Below, one piece after another: positions 1 to 10,470 of a stretch of 44,759 bases of DNA (positions are counted from its first letter, which is position 1; each line of letters opens with the position of its first letter). Under the pieces are notes generated by a model. It was not told where the DNA came from and made no database searches. It saw nothing but the letters and a program-made list of their open reading frames with translations. The DNA lies in contig JBBBWG010031554.1 in NCBI GenBank assembly GCA_037176905.1, positions 1 through 44,759 on the forward strand. The letters are read 5' to 3'. Source of the stretch: Azolla pinnata. Lineage: Eukaryota; Streptophyta; Polypodiopsida; Salviniales; Salviniaceae. The translations under genes and the position numbers were made by a program.

Positions 1-119
1 CGATTCAAGTGTAAAAACCTCTAAAATCCGATATCACACGGGGGAGCTAAACAAAGTAAACAATCGTGGACGGAATTACACAAGATGAGCCGGGGGGGCG
101 AGCTAGCAATTAGCTGAGC

Positions 120-866
120 TCAGCTTAGGCTGCTGCAAGTGCAGCCGGAGCAAAGCATGGCGTTGAAAGAGAAGAGCAAGACGGCGGAGAAGGCGGCGGC
201 CAAGGCGAAGCCGAGGAACATGAGCAGACCGGAGGCAGCAGCGGGCGACGGCGACAGATCATCGGGGGAGGCAAAACCGTCGGAGGCAGCGGAGCGCGGG
301 TCGAGAAGCTGGTTCAGGAGGGCGGAGGGGGTGGGGAGTTGGTCGAGGTCGACGCCGGCGCCGAAGTAGCGGAGCTTGTTCATGGCGTGGAACGCATCGG
401 AGCGGGAGCGGGAGTGGAGCGCGAGGCGGGGCTCGTGGAGGCGGAGGGCGCGCAGCTTGTCGGCGGCGGCGAGCGCGGCGGCGGCGAGCGCGAGGCCGAG
501 GCCGAACGGGGCCCACGCGTCGCGGCACCGCAGGCTGCCGCCGCCGGCCTGCGCCACCGCCGCGTACAGCACGCCCTGCAGCAGCGCGTACAGGCTCAGC
601 ACCTCGTACAGGTCGCGCTTGTGCCGGTGCTTCGTTTGCCGCATGCGGCTCTCCGCGCTCGTCACGTGCGCCTCCGCGTCCTCGAGCTCCGCGAGCCGGA
701 TTCGGTGCGCCGCGCTCTTCGCCAGCCCCGCAAGCACCTCCGACACCGGCCGCAGCGCCGGCACCACCACCGCCGCCGCCGCCGCCTTCTGCTTGCGATC
801 CTTGTCGTCGTCGTCGACCTCCGCCGCCGCCGCCGCCAACGCCACGCCTGCTTGCTGCCGGCTCAT
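120..866 (-). CDS. Unknown plant small membrane protein, intronless paralogue
   Basis: The single-exon frame encodes 248 residues. I do not recognise a named family. An Ala-rich N-terminus carries an acidic patch (DDDDKDRK, about 18-25). A charged, probably coiled-coil helix follows (about 45-88). Three hydrophobic segments lie near 88-107, 119-137 and 212-234, and the tail is Cys-rich (LCSGCTC). The segment LLQGVLYAAVAQA and the C-terminal LCSxC motif recur in the gene at 3647-5420, so the two are paralogues on the same strand. In that gene an intron falls exactly before GVL; here the codons are contiguous. Coding GC is very high, with GCC/GCG alanine runs, as in GC3-rich monocot genes. The Met at 866 is the first in frame. 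Upstream is a CAA/CAG-rich tract that may be 5' UTR. A membrane location is inferred from hydrophobicity only. Confidence 0.72.
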   Translation of the reverse strand: MSRQQAGVALAAAAAEVDDDDKDRKQKAAAAAVVVPALRPVSEVLAGLAKSAAHRIRLAELEDAEAHVTSAESRMRQTKHRHKRDLYEVLSLYALLQGVLYAAVAQAGGGSLRCRDAWAPFGLGLALAAAALAAADKLRALRLHEPRLALHSRSRSDAFHAMNKLRYFGAGVDLDQLPTPSALLNQLLDPRSAASDGFASPDDLSPSPAAASGLLMFLGFALAAAFSAVLLFSFNAMLCSGCTCSSLS

Positions 867-928
867 GATTTGCTAGGAATTTCGCTTTTGAGAGAAGATC
901 TTCTGTGCAGTTGAACGAACCTAAGGTT

Positions 929-959
929 CAACAACAACAACAACAAACAAGAACAAGTA

Positions 960-991
<32 letters not shown>

Positions 992-1055
992 ACAACAAAC
1001 AAGAACAAGAACAAGAACAAGAACAGTAGTAGCTGCAAGCAGCAACAGCAACCAC
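929..1055. repeat. CAA/CAG/GAACAA microsatellite tract
   Basis: Runs of CAA, CAG and GAACAA lie just upstream of the minus-strand gene at 120-866 and may be part of its 5' UTR, where they would read as CTG/TTG/TTGTTC. Frames through the tract give only low-complexity Gln or Leu/Val/Cys runs, so it is not a separate gene. Confidence 0.8.
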
Positions 1056-3193
1056 CACAATGTCAAAGGGCCTCTTTTCTTGTTATGTTTTCATTGCTGT
1101 CCCTATCTGGCATCTTTCTTTCGCTCTCTCTCCTCGTTTTTCTTCTCTCGTTGCGCTGCGTACCTTTTCCGAAACAGCGAAACTCCCTTCAATTGTTACG
1201 AGTCGGCAAAAAGAAAGTGATGTTTTACGGCATCGACTCGACCCGTACATAATGATCCACCTATCGATCGATTGGATAATCAGCGGTGGAAATAATATCC
1301 GACGAGGGGCCCGGTATCTCCATACTACACTCCGGTTGTTATAAGACTAGAATACATCTTGTGTTCACATTCCTGTTGTGTTTTAATCTTTTTTTTCGGA
1401 TTGCACACTAGGTTGCTGAGCAAAATTTTGTGCAAATGAAAAGACCCAAGGTTCGAATCTTGCACTTTGACAACAACAACAATCATGTATTTAAGGGTTT
1501 TTTCTTTTCCTTGTTTGTTTTATGGTCTCAGTTCTCGCTTTCCTCTTGTTGGCCTCTCATTGCGTTTCGTTCTTCTGGATTGCAACTAGTTACTGGTCGA
1601 GAGGAAGACAGGGAAATAAAACGAAACAAAAACTAAGCACCTCACGCAATTTCGATACGAGACTGGTAAATTTTTCTAGACCATTTAAAGCAAACCGGAT
1701 TTTCTGCCGGCTCATTTCCTGTTACCACCGATTACAAGCGGAACTATAGATAGAAAAATAAATAACCAATCCCATACAATTTTGAGCTTGTTTTACTATT
1801 TTACATGTCGATTAATCGAATCAATCACATAAAACATAAAGAAAAGGGAACTTGGAAAAGAGAAGTACGACAAAAATGTAGAAAACAAATAAAGGAAAAA
1901 AGGAATATTCAATGGATATAAATATGTATATTGTATATACATTAACCTGTTCAATGTTTTTTGAAACCAGCTAGTTTCCTGTTCACATGAGAATATGGTG
2001 GCTAAAAGCACTTCCTGTTGCTTGCTTGCTCCCTTAACTGGCAAAAGTCTGCAAGCGGTCAGTAAGGTTATACTGTTTGAGGACTTTGCCAAACAGTGTC
2101 GTACGAGAGTATAGTAGAATCAAGCCTTGGCCACATTGATAAAAGATTGATGCTTTTACCATTGGGATACCGATGTAAATGGTAGCAATTTTATTGTACA
2201 ATAATGTGTTAAAACTGATAGGAAAAGAGAGGCATGGGCCAGCTTTTTTTGATAAAAAGGAAGAAGGAGATGCGATCAATGAATGGTGCGTCGTACCTAA
2301 TAGTCATTTCCAAAGGAGAGACATGGGGAATGCATAATTTGATTCATGCACGATTCTTGACTCTAGACAATTTCAAAGGATACAGATACTGTGGCTGCAA
2401 TATCTCATTCGACACGAAAGCTGTTTAGGATATGTATTGCAAATACTTTCGGCAGATGTTGATCTGCTTGTCCGCATTCGAAATAAAACTGGCACTCCGT
2501 CAAAATTGGAATGCTACTATACGAAGGCGATGATGACGACCACAACAACATCATGGTGGAGCCTCTCTAATTTGGGACCATGAGGAAGAAAGAAAGGGCG
2601 AAGCTAGGGGGATAAGGCATCTACACAGTTGCATGCTGGTCCAATTATGTATGTCTCTGAATTACCGAAGCGTTGTTCAAACTGCTCGATGGATTGATGG
2701 GCATCGAATCGGTTGTGGTTTCAGTCTGCGAGGCATGGAATCGAAGAGCGAAATTATTATAGTTACTTCCTTTGTGTAGGCAGGGTTTAAACAAAATTAT
2801 TGGCAGCTAGTCAATATTTTCGGCAGTATGGATGGAAGATTCACTAGTTACGATTGTATATGGGGCATGCCAGGTTCGATCAGTATGTTAAGCAGAGCAG
2901 ATCTACGGGCCGTGACAATGATTCGTGAAATTATTAAAGGTGATGAGGGAATTGAGCTGATCCGTTTGATCGATGGCGCCATTGCTCAGGAGAGCGCTTG
3001 GTGTGCTTATTATGCTGATGAGGCGATTGCAAGATGACTATTGGCCTGCGGTACGGTGTCAGTTGTAGGAGGCGACAAAGTATGTATGTAATGGCGGTGA
3101 ACTGCATGATGAGTCACGCCGTGCGGTACAGATCAAACGAAGGCCGAAGATGTTTGTGCGGAGTCATTAGGTGAAGAGAATTCTTACACGTGA

Positions 3194-3225
<32 letters not shown>

Positions 3226-3646
3226 TAATTAATGAGTATAAGGTGGAAACATGGGAATGTGAACAATCAGCTGTGTTTAAGACATTTCGATTTAACTAGC
3301 TAAATGTTATACACTTTTTCTTCTTTTTTTTTCCCTGGCAAAGAAATAACGTATCAATATTAATCATCACGATATTGAACTCCCTTACCTATCTTTTTCT
3401 AGTCCAAACTTCGAAGAACGGGTAAAGAGAAATGCGACATTCATAAAATGCATATCGGCCGCAGCACAAGCGATACTCACTTACGCCCGCGTAGAAACTG
3501 TCTGTGTCTACCACCTGGGAGACTTGTTGCTTGGCTTGTGTAACCAACTCTCGACGACGCCGAAGGGTAGAATCCCAAAGTGCGCACATTCCCTCGGGGC
3601 TTCGATGCGAATAACGGGAAGCCTGCAGATTGAACACAATGCCGTG
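1056..3646. other. Intergenic region between the two paralogous genes
   Basis: AT-rich DNA. The short open frames here (for example 2828-3037) have no family features, no GC3 bias and no convincing splice partners. A (CA)n run lies at 3194-3222. I see no RNA gene or transposon domain. Confidence 0.55.
3194..3222. repeat. (CA)n microsatellite
   Basis: An uninterrupted AC/CA dinucleotide run of about 29 bases in the intergenic region. Confidence 0.95.
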
Positions 3647-5420
3647 TCATGGATTCGGGGCGGTGGGCGGGGCGCAGGTGGAGATGCAGTTGCTGCAGAG
3701 GGTGGTGTAGGAGAAGATGGCGATGATGGCGGAGAAGGCGACGAGGAAGGAGAGGTAGGAGAGGCCGGTGAAGGAGGCGAGGTGGCGGAAGCCGGGAGGC
3801 AGAGTCGAGGAAGAAGGGCTGGGATCGCCGTCTGAGACCCGGGGCCGGTAGCTGTCGAGGTCGAGGTCGGCGCCGACGTTGTCGAGCTCGACGAGCGCCC
3901 GCGCTATCGCCCTCAGCTTCGCGTCCGTGTCCTCCATCTCCTCCTCCACGAGCCCGTACTCGTAGAGCTTGTCGGCGGCCGCGAGCAGCGACCCGAGCGC
4001 GACGATGACCGAGAGCGCGACGGGGCTCCACGCGAGCGCACACGTCAGCAGCCGCGCCTGCGCCACCGCCGTGAACAGCACGCCCTGCGCCGTCGAGCAC
4101 GCCCGCAATATATATATATATATATGTATGTACACACACATTAAATAAGTGCTCTTCTCAGGGAAGATTACAACCCGAAGACCATTTAACGCCCGACAAA
4201 ATTACCGATTGCATTCTTTTTAACACCTACCGGCAACTAGAAATTACAAATTCGCGCGCGATCCGTCGATTCACGCCGAATCAACCGATTGTGAGTCCAG
4301 CTCACATCGAATTAACTAATCGATTGGCACTGAATGAATCCATTTAATACCAAATTAATGCATAGTTTGGAAATTATAAACTGTATTTGGACACCTACCA
4401 AAACTAGACATTTACAAATTAACGCCGATAAAAATTTCATTTCAACACCTACCAGAACTAGAAATTACAAATCAGCGCATAGTTTAAAAAATTAGCGCGT
4501 GGTTGATTGATTAACACCAAATCAATCAATTGTGAGTTCGGTTCACATCAAATTAACTAATTGGTTAACGATCAATGACTTGATTTAATACCAAATTAAC
4601 GCATAGTTTTAAATTTATAAATTTTATTTTAACACCTACCAAAACTAGACATTACAAAGTAACGCTTATAAATTACTTTTTAACACCTACCAGAACTAGA
4701 AATTACAAATTGACGCGTATTTTTAAAAATTAGCGCGCGATCGATTGAGTAACACCAAATCAACTAATTGTGAGTTCAATTCACATCAAATTAGATAATT
4801 GATTAACACTCGATGAATGACTTGATTTAATACCAAAATAATTAATGCATTAGTCAATTAATTAGATTCTAATACTGCCAGCTTTTGTCAATCGAATATA
4901 GCTGCCAGGGAATCGATCAGGATCAATGAGTACTGGAAGCGATTAGGAATAAAATTGATACTTGAGAAATTTTTAATTGGGGTGTTACTTTTCAGAGGAA
5001 GATAAGATTAGGCGTTTAGTTTGTAATTTCTGATATCCAGTAGGCGTTAGAAACCCTAATCCTCGAAACAATTTCTGTGACTGCACCGCCATCTCATGGG
5101 GGATCAGACGAGGACGCAGAATTTCTATCTCAGTATTTCTTGCTCGATCTGTAATTGATCTTCACATCTCCGTGTTATAAGCTTGATTTTCTAATTACCT
5201 GGAACAGCAGTGCCATGCTGGCGACGTGATACGCCTCCGCCTTGAGCCGCCGCAGCTCGTCCTGAGCGTCCGAACTCCGCGCCTCGAACGCCCGCCGGTC
5301 CACGATCCACGTGCGCCGCTGCAGCTTGTGCCTCTCGCTGCCCTCGATGCTCATGATCACCTCCTCCTTGCTTCTCCTGATCGACCTCATCGGCTCCAAC
5401 GATTTCATCTTCCGGTGCAA
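3647..5420 (-). CDS. Unknown plant small membrane protein, two-exon paralogue
   Basis: Exon 1 is 5199-5420 (74 codons) and exon 2 is 3647-4084 (145 codons plus TGA), giving 219 residues. The donor reads CAG|GTAATT and the acceptor GCGCAG|GGC, both in phase 0. The splice is supported because it creates MALLFQ|GVLFTAVAQA, which matches LLQGVLYAAVAQA of the paralogue at 120-866. The N-terminus is charged and helical. Hydrophobic segments lie near residues 65-85, 95-113 and 180-201, and an acidic linker (GLVEEEMEDTDAKL) separates the second and third. The tail has LCSNC, as in the paralogue. Met5 or Met11 are alternative starts. The acceptor has a GC-rich rather than pyrimidine-rich approach, with an (AT)n/(TG)n tract just beyond. 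Function is unknown; a membrane location is inferred. Confidence 0.75.
4108..4140. repeat. (AT)n / TATG / (CA)n microsatellite inside the intron
   Basis: An AT dinucleotide run passes into TATG and CA repeats about 25 bases from the acceptor of the two-exon gene. Its length could affect splicing; that is inference. Confidence 0.85.
4222..4860. repeat. Three diverged tandem copies of a 222-238 bp unit in the intron
   Basis: Each unit opens with AACACCTACC (4222, 4444, 4682), then ACTAGAAATTACAAAT, a block around AATCAA-AATTGTGAGTTC, and TGATTTAATACCAAA. A related half-motif (ACACCTACCAAAACTAGACA) also occurs inside the units. The third copy is incomplete. The array fills most of the single intron of the gene at 3647-5420. 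There is no coding content. Confidence 0.8.
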
Positions 5421-5507
5421 CTCCCGATGCTATTCTATGCTATGCCATGCTATACGATTGTAAAAGCCTCACTGATTCCGCTAATGTTGATGGCATGCAA
5501 TTAAGCG

Positions 5508-5785
5508 CCGGAATTCAATCACATGTGGTTAATTAATTGCTGGCAGTACTCGTGACATTAATCGTCCGTCGGTGCCGGGGATCAAGAGTATGTATGTTAG
5601 GACCCTAATGTAATCTTGCGACTGAATGACACATGGAATTCAAGCAGTGGCATTCAATCATCGTCCCGGAATTCAATTGCAAGTAGTTAATTAAGTGCTG
5701 GCAGTGGTATCAATTGTTAGTCAGGGATCAGAGTATGTGACAGTTTAGTCCTAAGATGATCTTGTGATGATGAATGGAACATGGA
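5508..5785. repeat. Diverged tandem duplication upstream of the two-exon gene
   Basis: Two copies of about 120-135 bp are offset by 158 bp, starting at CCGGAATTCAA in 5508 and 5666. Both hold TAATTAA-TGCTGGCAGT, GGGGATC or AGGGATCA followed by GAGTATGT, and a GATGAATGGAACATGGA-like end. They lie in the presumed promoter region of the gene starting at 5420, between it and the copia LTR. Confidence 0.75.
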
Positions 5786-5841
5786 GGAGCAAAGCCAAGC
5801 CCATGTTGGCTGCTTTGAGCTGATCAAAGGCCAGGAATTTG

Positions 5842-6130
5842 TGTGATATAGGAGAGAAGATAGAAGAGGGCTGCCTCGTAGGCGAGATAGAAAGGAGAGA
5901 GAGAGAGAGGAGAGAGAGAAGAAAGAACGTAAAGCTGTGTTTCTCAACCACGGACATTATGGCCTTGGGAGGCCTTTATATACATGCATGGAAGGAGATG
6001 GCCAATGCAGTGAAGGTAAGCTTTATAGTGAATTACCATGAAGATAGGTGACATTTAATATTGGACGCCCATATGAAGGGTGGTTATCTTTATTTATCTA
6101 ATTATTATTTTAACTTATTATCTTTACACA
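5842..6130 (-). repeat. Copia 3' LTR
   Basis: It starts TGTGTAAAGATAATAAG after the purine-rich tract and ends in CACA. A TATA box (TATATAAA, 5975-5982 on the minus strand) lies about halfway along. It matches the LTR at 14436 over more than 200 bases, at roughly 70-75 percent identity by eye. It sits about 420 bases upstream of the start codon of the gene ending at 5420 and has the same orientation. Confidence 0.82.
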
Positions 6131-6139
6131 CCCCCTAAG

Positions 6140-7345
6140 TTAGATAATTGGTTTTAGTCCTATTTGATTATAACTTTCGTAGTGTTTGGATTTTTTTGTA
6201 GACTTTATGAGAAAGTCTGCCCATTGTTCTTTAGTGCGCACATGTGCTATCTCAATATTGTCTTCTTGGAGTAGTTCTCTAGTGAACTGGAGCTTCATGG
6301 CAATATGCTTGGTTAGCTCAGAGTGCTTAAGGTTCTTTGTAAGTATTATTGTTGATATGCTGTCACATCGAAGGAGAAGCGGATGATCTCGGAACAACAT
6401 TGTCTCTTTCAAGAAGTACTTTAACCAGATTCCTTCCTTTAACATCAAAGTCATCGCCATGTACTTAGCTTCAGTTGGTGAGAGTGTGACCCGTTCTTGC
6501 TTTTTACTTTGCCATGAAATGGCTCCACGTGAGAGGAGGTACACGTAACTAGATGTCGATTGTAATGTCTCTTCATCACCCCCCCAAATCGGTATCTGAG
6601 TAACAAGTTAAATATGGTTGCGGAAGTGGTTGACTTGTCGAGTATGTGATGTCAAAGTCCTTCGTTTCTTGAAGGTATCTGAGGAGACGCTTCAAGTGTT
6701 GGGTGTGGGTGGGACTTAGTGCCTATATATAACGAAATAAGAAGTTAGCTGCAAAGCATATGTCCGGACTTGTGCATGTCACAAGGTACCGGATTTCATC
6801 GAGGATGCTGGCATAAGGAAATGCCACCATGTCGGAGGTTGGGATCATTGCTTATGATGAGGTTGGGGTTTTGGCTTTGAGGGAGAGTGGTAAGGGTGTT
6901 GATACCCCTTTACACGTGGACATTTTATATTTTTTGAGGAGGGATTCAACATAGGATTGTTGGTTGATGCGGATAAGGCCGTGGGAGGGGTCTTGGGAAA
7001 CTTATATGCCAAGGCAATAGTGGAGTGCTCCCATATCTTGCATCGAGAATGATGCATCAAGTTCACTTTTGGCCTTGGATAGTACATCATTAGAGTTAGA
7101 TAGGATGAGGATGTCGTCCACATAGATGGCTAGTATGAGGATTACATGGGGGCCGTTTCGACTATATACATTTGGGTTGGACTGGACTGGAAGCGGATAT
7201 AGCCAAGGTTATACATACAAGTGATAAATCGTTCATACGACTGAAGTGGGGATTGTTTGAGGCCATATAGGGATTTCACCAATTTACAAACATAATTAGT
7301 CTACATCTAGACTCGACCAACTACATTGAATGCAGTTAGTTGTAT
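6140..7345 (-). pseudogene. Degenerate copia reverse transcriptase / RNase H
   Basis: The frame order is KSLYGLKQSP, YVDD, LHYCLGI, YLVTCTSPDICFA and HLKRLLRYLQ, then the RNase H core with TLSPTEAKYMAM and HVRTKEQWADFLIKS. This is the normal copia order from the RT palm to the element end. Several in-frame stops and shifts show it is inactive. The last RNase H portion is still open for 134 codons (6140-6544). Confidence 0.88.
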
Positions 7346-9236
7346 CCTCATGTATATAAACCACAATAATTGACATGTATAAATTGTTAAAATGTTTGAC
7401 TAATACAAGTAATACAATTATAGTTCTCATTCTCCTGTGTGTATTTCATCCCCCTCATGTGTAATCTCTCTCTATCAATTGGAGTGCTCCTAAGTTTTCA
7501 TAGAGGGTCACAAGCTCTTAGCCTTCTATCTAGTTCATAGCACACAAGATTAAAGTTCTCTTAATAATAAAAAGGTTAATTTACAATTTCTTATGGGGCG
7601 AAAAAGAAGGGAAGTACATAAGAATTGAAGTGGCATAGAATATAATAATTCTACCTAAACCATAAGGCAGATTGAGACTAATAGATCCATGGCCGCGGAC
7701 CAACGCATTGATGAGTGAATATGTTGTTATAAACTTGAGATCGGATAAAGGACCATGAAACACGCTTGTCTATATGACTTCATCCAACATAAGGGGGGCT
7801 TCTATAATTATTAGTTGAGATAACCTATGTAGATGAAGTAATAATTTGAAGAAGAGAAAGTTTAAATCATAAATAAGTAAACTGTATCTCATACGCATGA
7901 ACAAACCTCCATTCTATGTTTATTTATAAGTTCCCGTTAGCCTACAAGCGTTTATCCAATGCCAACCCCTAATATGGAACCCAATGTTCAAGGGTTTTAC
8001 ATGGCAGATATTTGGACAATAAATAAACCTTTGCATGGGGAAGAATGACTAATGGACCAATTGCATGTTCTAGTCAATAAGAAATTTTTAATTACGTAAA
8101 AAAAAAACCTTGAAAATAAGTATGGCCATAAAAAAATGTTAAGCTTATTGTAACAAGGGAGTTGGCAAAGAAATGACAATGTAGATCCTATAACATATCC
8201 TAGGCGTCATAGGACAAACACAATATTTAGAGGAATATTTTCTCTCAACTCAACCAAATTCAAGATTCTTCAACTCGTAACTCCTAATTTAGAACAATTG
8301 CATATTCGAAAGAGTTACCATAGTTGCAGCCATCTTTAAGAAACTGTGGTATATTGATCCGGACCCCTCAATGGTGGACAATGTAACTAGAAAACTTGGG
8401 TGCATCACAAATCCCAAGTGAACACGTTTGGTTCGACTCTATATTAAAGATAGGTAGACATATTTTCCAATCAAAGGTATGGTAGGAACCGATGGCAACA
8501 CATCATTGGGGGAACCAAGGACTCACCAAACAATTAATAAATGAATAAAGAATGACATTGCAAACATGGACAAAAGTTAAATGTTTTTCGATAACAAATT
8601 CTGTCAACTGACTAACAAAGGTAGAGCAGTCCTTTACATGCACTTTCACTTTTTGTGGTGAATAAACAAAAACGTATCTAGACATACCCTTTGGGATTGT
8701 GTTGTGGTGCATCAAGTATGTTGAAGGATCTTCAGAATTGTTGTTGTGTTCTGTCAATCTAGATGGAGATCTACATTGTCACCAAGCATGGGCCTTAAAC
8801 CTCTACCAATTAAATTTTTAGGAGTACTTGGATTAGTCAAGCATTAAGGACCAGGGTTAAGTAATTGGACCCATAAGGTTCAACTATGTGGGACATTGTG
8901 TACCATATGTTATCCGGGAACAAATATTAATATAATATCAATTGAGTGTTTATTGGTACAAAACACAATAACATGAGTGTAATTTATTATCAGATAAGCC
9001 GAGATTCCCCCATATGATCAAGAAAGGAATAATACATTCTTTCTTTTGTAAACGAAAAAGACATCAGATAAGAATATATATTATTCATGAAGTACCAGAA
9101 CCTTAAAGCTGTTGAATGATGTACAAGCTAGCTAGTAGTTACTATATAAAACCCTATTGGGATAGTGTATAAGGGGTACCATTTTTTTTAAAGTAAATAG
9201 AACAAGTGTGTTCATCTATCTCGGATGTAAGCATTT
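7346..9236. other. AT-rich non-coding region
   Basis: Short ORFs only, with no recognisable domain, LTR or RNA gene. If the inversion proposed below is right, this stretch lies inside the inverted segment. Confidence 0.5.
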
Positions 9237-9392
9237 CAACTAAACAAGCTCAATAGCATTATGAACCTCTTAGAAAGATTTAGCTCAATTGTGTTGCCAT
9301 AGAGAGGACGACATCAACTAAACAAGCTCAATAGCATCATGAACCTCTTAGAAAGATTTAGTTAAATTGTGTTGCCATAGAGATGACAACAT
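9237..9392. repeat. 78-bp tandem duplication
   Basis: Two adjacent copies (9237-9314 and 9315-9392) begin with CAACTAAACAAGCTCAATAG and differ at only a few positions. Non-coding. Confidence 0.9.
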
Positions 9393-9929
9393 GGGAATAA
9401 ACAATAAAAATATAAAGTCGTCACAAGAGCTTGGTCAGACCAATTCCAAGGGCAAAACACCATAGAAAACACCCCCAAGCAAGTAGAAGGGAGTCAAACA
9501 TCAAAAACAAATATAAGATGGGACCTAATTAGCTCAATAACCATCTACTTCATCTGGAAAAGGAGGCGTCAAATGTTTTATAAATTCTGCACTAAGTCCT
9601 CGAGGTATCGATGCATGGCTGAGGTGCCAGCTTTTAAGATTGAAGATTATCTTGTAGCTGAATCAGCTTAACTGGCACATGGGGTGATGGTTTGCTTTAC
9701 ATACTTCCCTTTCATTTTTGGCTTTTGTTTTTTGGAACCTTGTCTTCTAAATAGTTTCCTATGCATGCATGCATGTGTGCATCTGCGCACGCGCTATACA
9801 CACGTATGTACATGGTATGTGGATGTGTGCATGTGTGGCCGTAAGTATGCCAAAAACGGGATTTTGCGTAGATAATATATGATCCCCGAAAATTATAGCA
9901 AAGAAATAAACGGGAATACATAAGGAAGC

Positions 9930-10135
9930 ATGCATGTGGATGACCGCCATCAGCAGCATGAGCCTCACCACCATCATCACCATGAAGGCAATAAAAGAAG
10001 CATGCATGCATGCATGCATGTGGATCACCACGACCAGCATCACCATGATCGCCACCATCAACATTCACCACTGCCACCACCATCATCACATCACCACCAC
10101 CACGACCACCATTACAATCATCACTTTTGGAACCT
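9930..10135. repeat. CAC/CAT trinucleotide tract with (TGCA)n
   Basis: Imperfect CAC, CAT and CCA repeats, with TGCATGCA runs around 10000-10022 (also at 9760-9776). All frames give low-complexity His, Thr/Ile or Met/Val strings, so the open frames here are by-products of the repeat. Confidence 0.85.
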
Positions 10136-10245
10136 TTAAAAATGTGCGAGTAATGGTATCTCGAAGTCGGTGCCGGCATTAAGAAGTTAAGGAAGCAGCT
10201 TGCAAGCAGCTATGGAGAAAGCTCCGGCAATGGCTTGGAGAGCAA

Positions 10246-10250
<5 letters not shown>

Positions 10251-10292
<42 letters not shown>
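10251..10292. repeat. (GA)n microsatellite
   Basis: An uninterrupted AG run of about 42 bases, some 175 bases before the gene starting at 10468. Confidence 0.95.
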
Positions 10293-10297
<5 letters not shown>

Positions 10298-10470
10298 TAT
10301 ATTAACTACTTCTAAGACCACAAATTTTGGCCCATGAGACAAAAGATACAACAGTGAGATATAACGTGAAGAAAAAGGGAAAGAAAGAGAGAAAGAAAGA
10401 AAGAAAGATATATTAATGTCTTCTAAGACCGAAAATCGATCCATGACACAAAAGATACAACAGTGGGATG
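10293..10470. repeat. Tandem duplication with 111-bp period upstream of a gene
   Basis: The block AAAGATATATTAA, TTCTAAGACC, CCATGA, ACAAAAGATACAACAGTG occurs at 10293 and again at 10404. Each copy is preceded by a purine microsatellite, (GA)n before the first and (GAAA)n before the second, suggesting the microsatellite was copied with the unit and then diverged. Confidence 0.85.

Larger units (their letters stand above)
5842..7345 (-). mobile_element. Ty1/copia retrotransposon, 3' half (RT C-terminus, RNase H, 3' LTR)
   Basis: Reading the minus strand, a reverse-transcriptase segment fades in near 7345-7300 (CKLVKSLYGLKQSP) and reaches the catalytic motif IYVDDILILSN near 7100. The RNase H domain follows (AISWQSKKQERVTLSPTEAKY, 6544-6140). 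Then come a purine-rich tract ending in GGGGG and a 289-bp LTR (6130 down to 5842). Stops and frameshifts break the frame throughout. There is no gag, protease, integrase or 5' LTR here. The flank beyond the LTR is CAAAT on the minus strand (5841-5837), the same five bases that precede the LTR of the opposite-strand element at 14436. Confidence 0.88.

Noticed and set aside
339..914. Plus-strand frames of 166-191 codons opposite the gene at 120-866
   Set aside because: Shadow frames from GC-rich sequence; Arg/Ala/His-rich without domains, while the minus frame has a paralogue.
2828..3037. 69-codon plus-strand frame
   Set aside because: Ordinary composition but no family features or supporting signals.
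3477..4139. 220-codon minus-strand frame overlapping exon 2 of the two-exon gene
   Set aside because: Arg/His/Pro-rich out-of-frame shadow; the paralogue match lies in the other frame.
4850..4870. Possible terminal inverted repeats of a MITE around the intron repeats
   Set aside because: No matching partner or target-site duplication could be found by eye.
9930..10182. His-rich and Thr-rich open frames
   Set aside because: Produced by CAC/CAT microsatellite; no non-repeat coding sequence.
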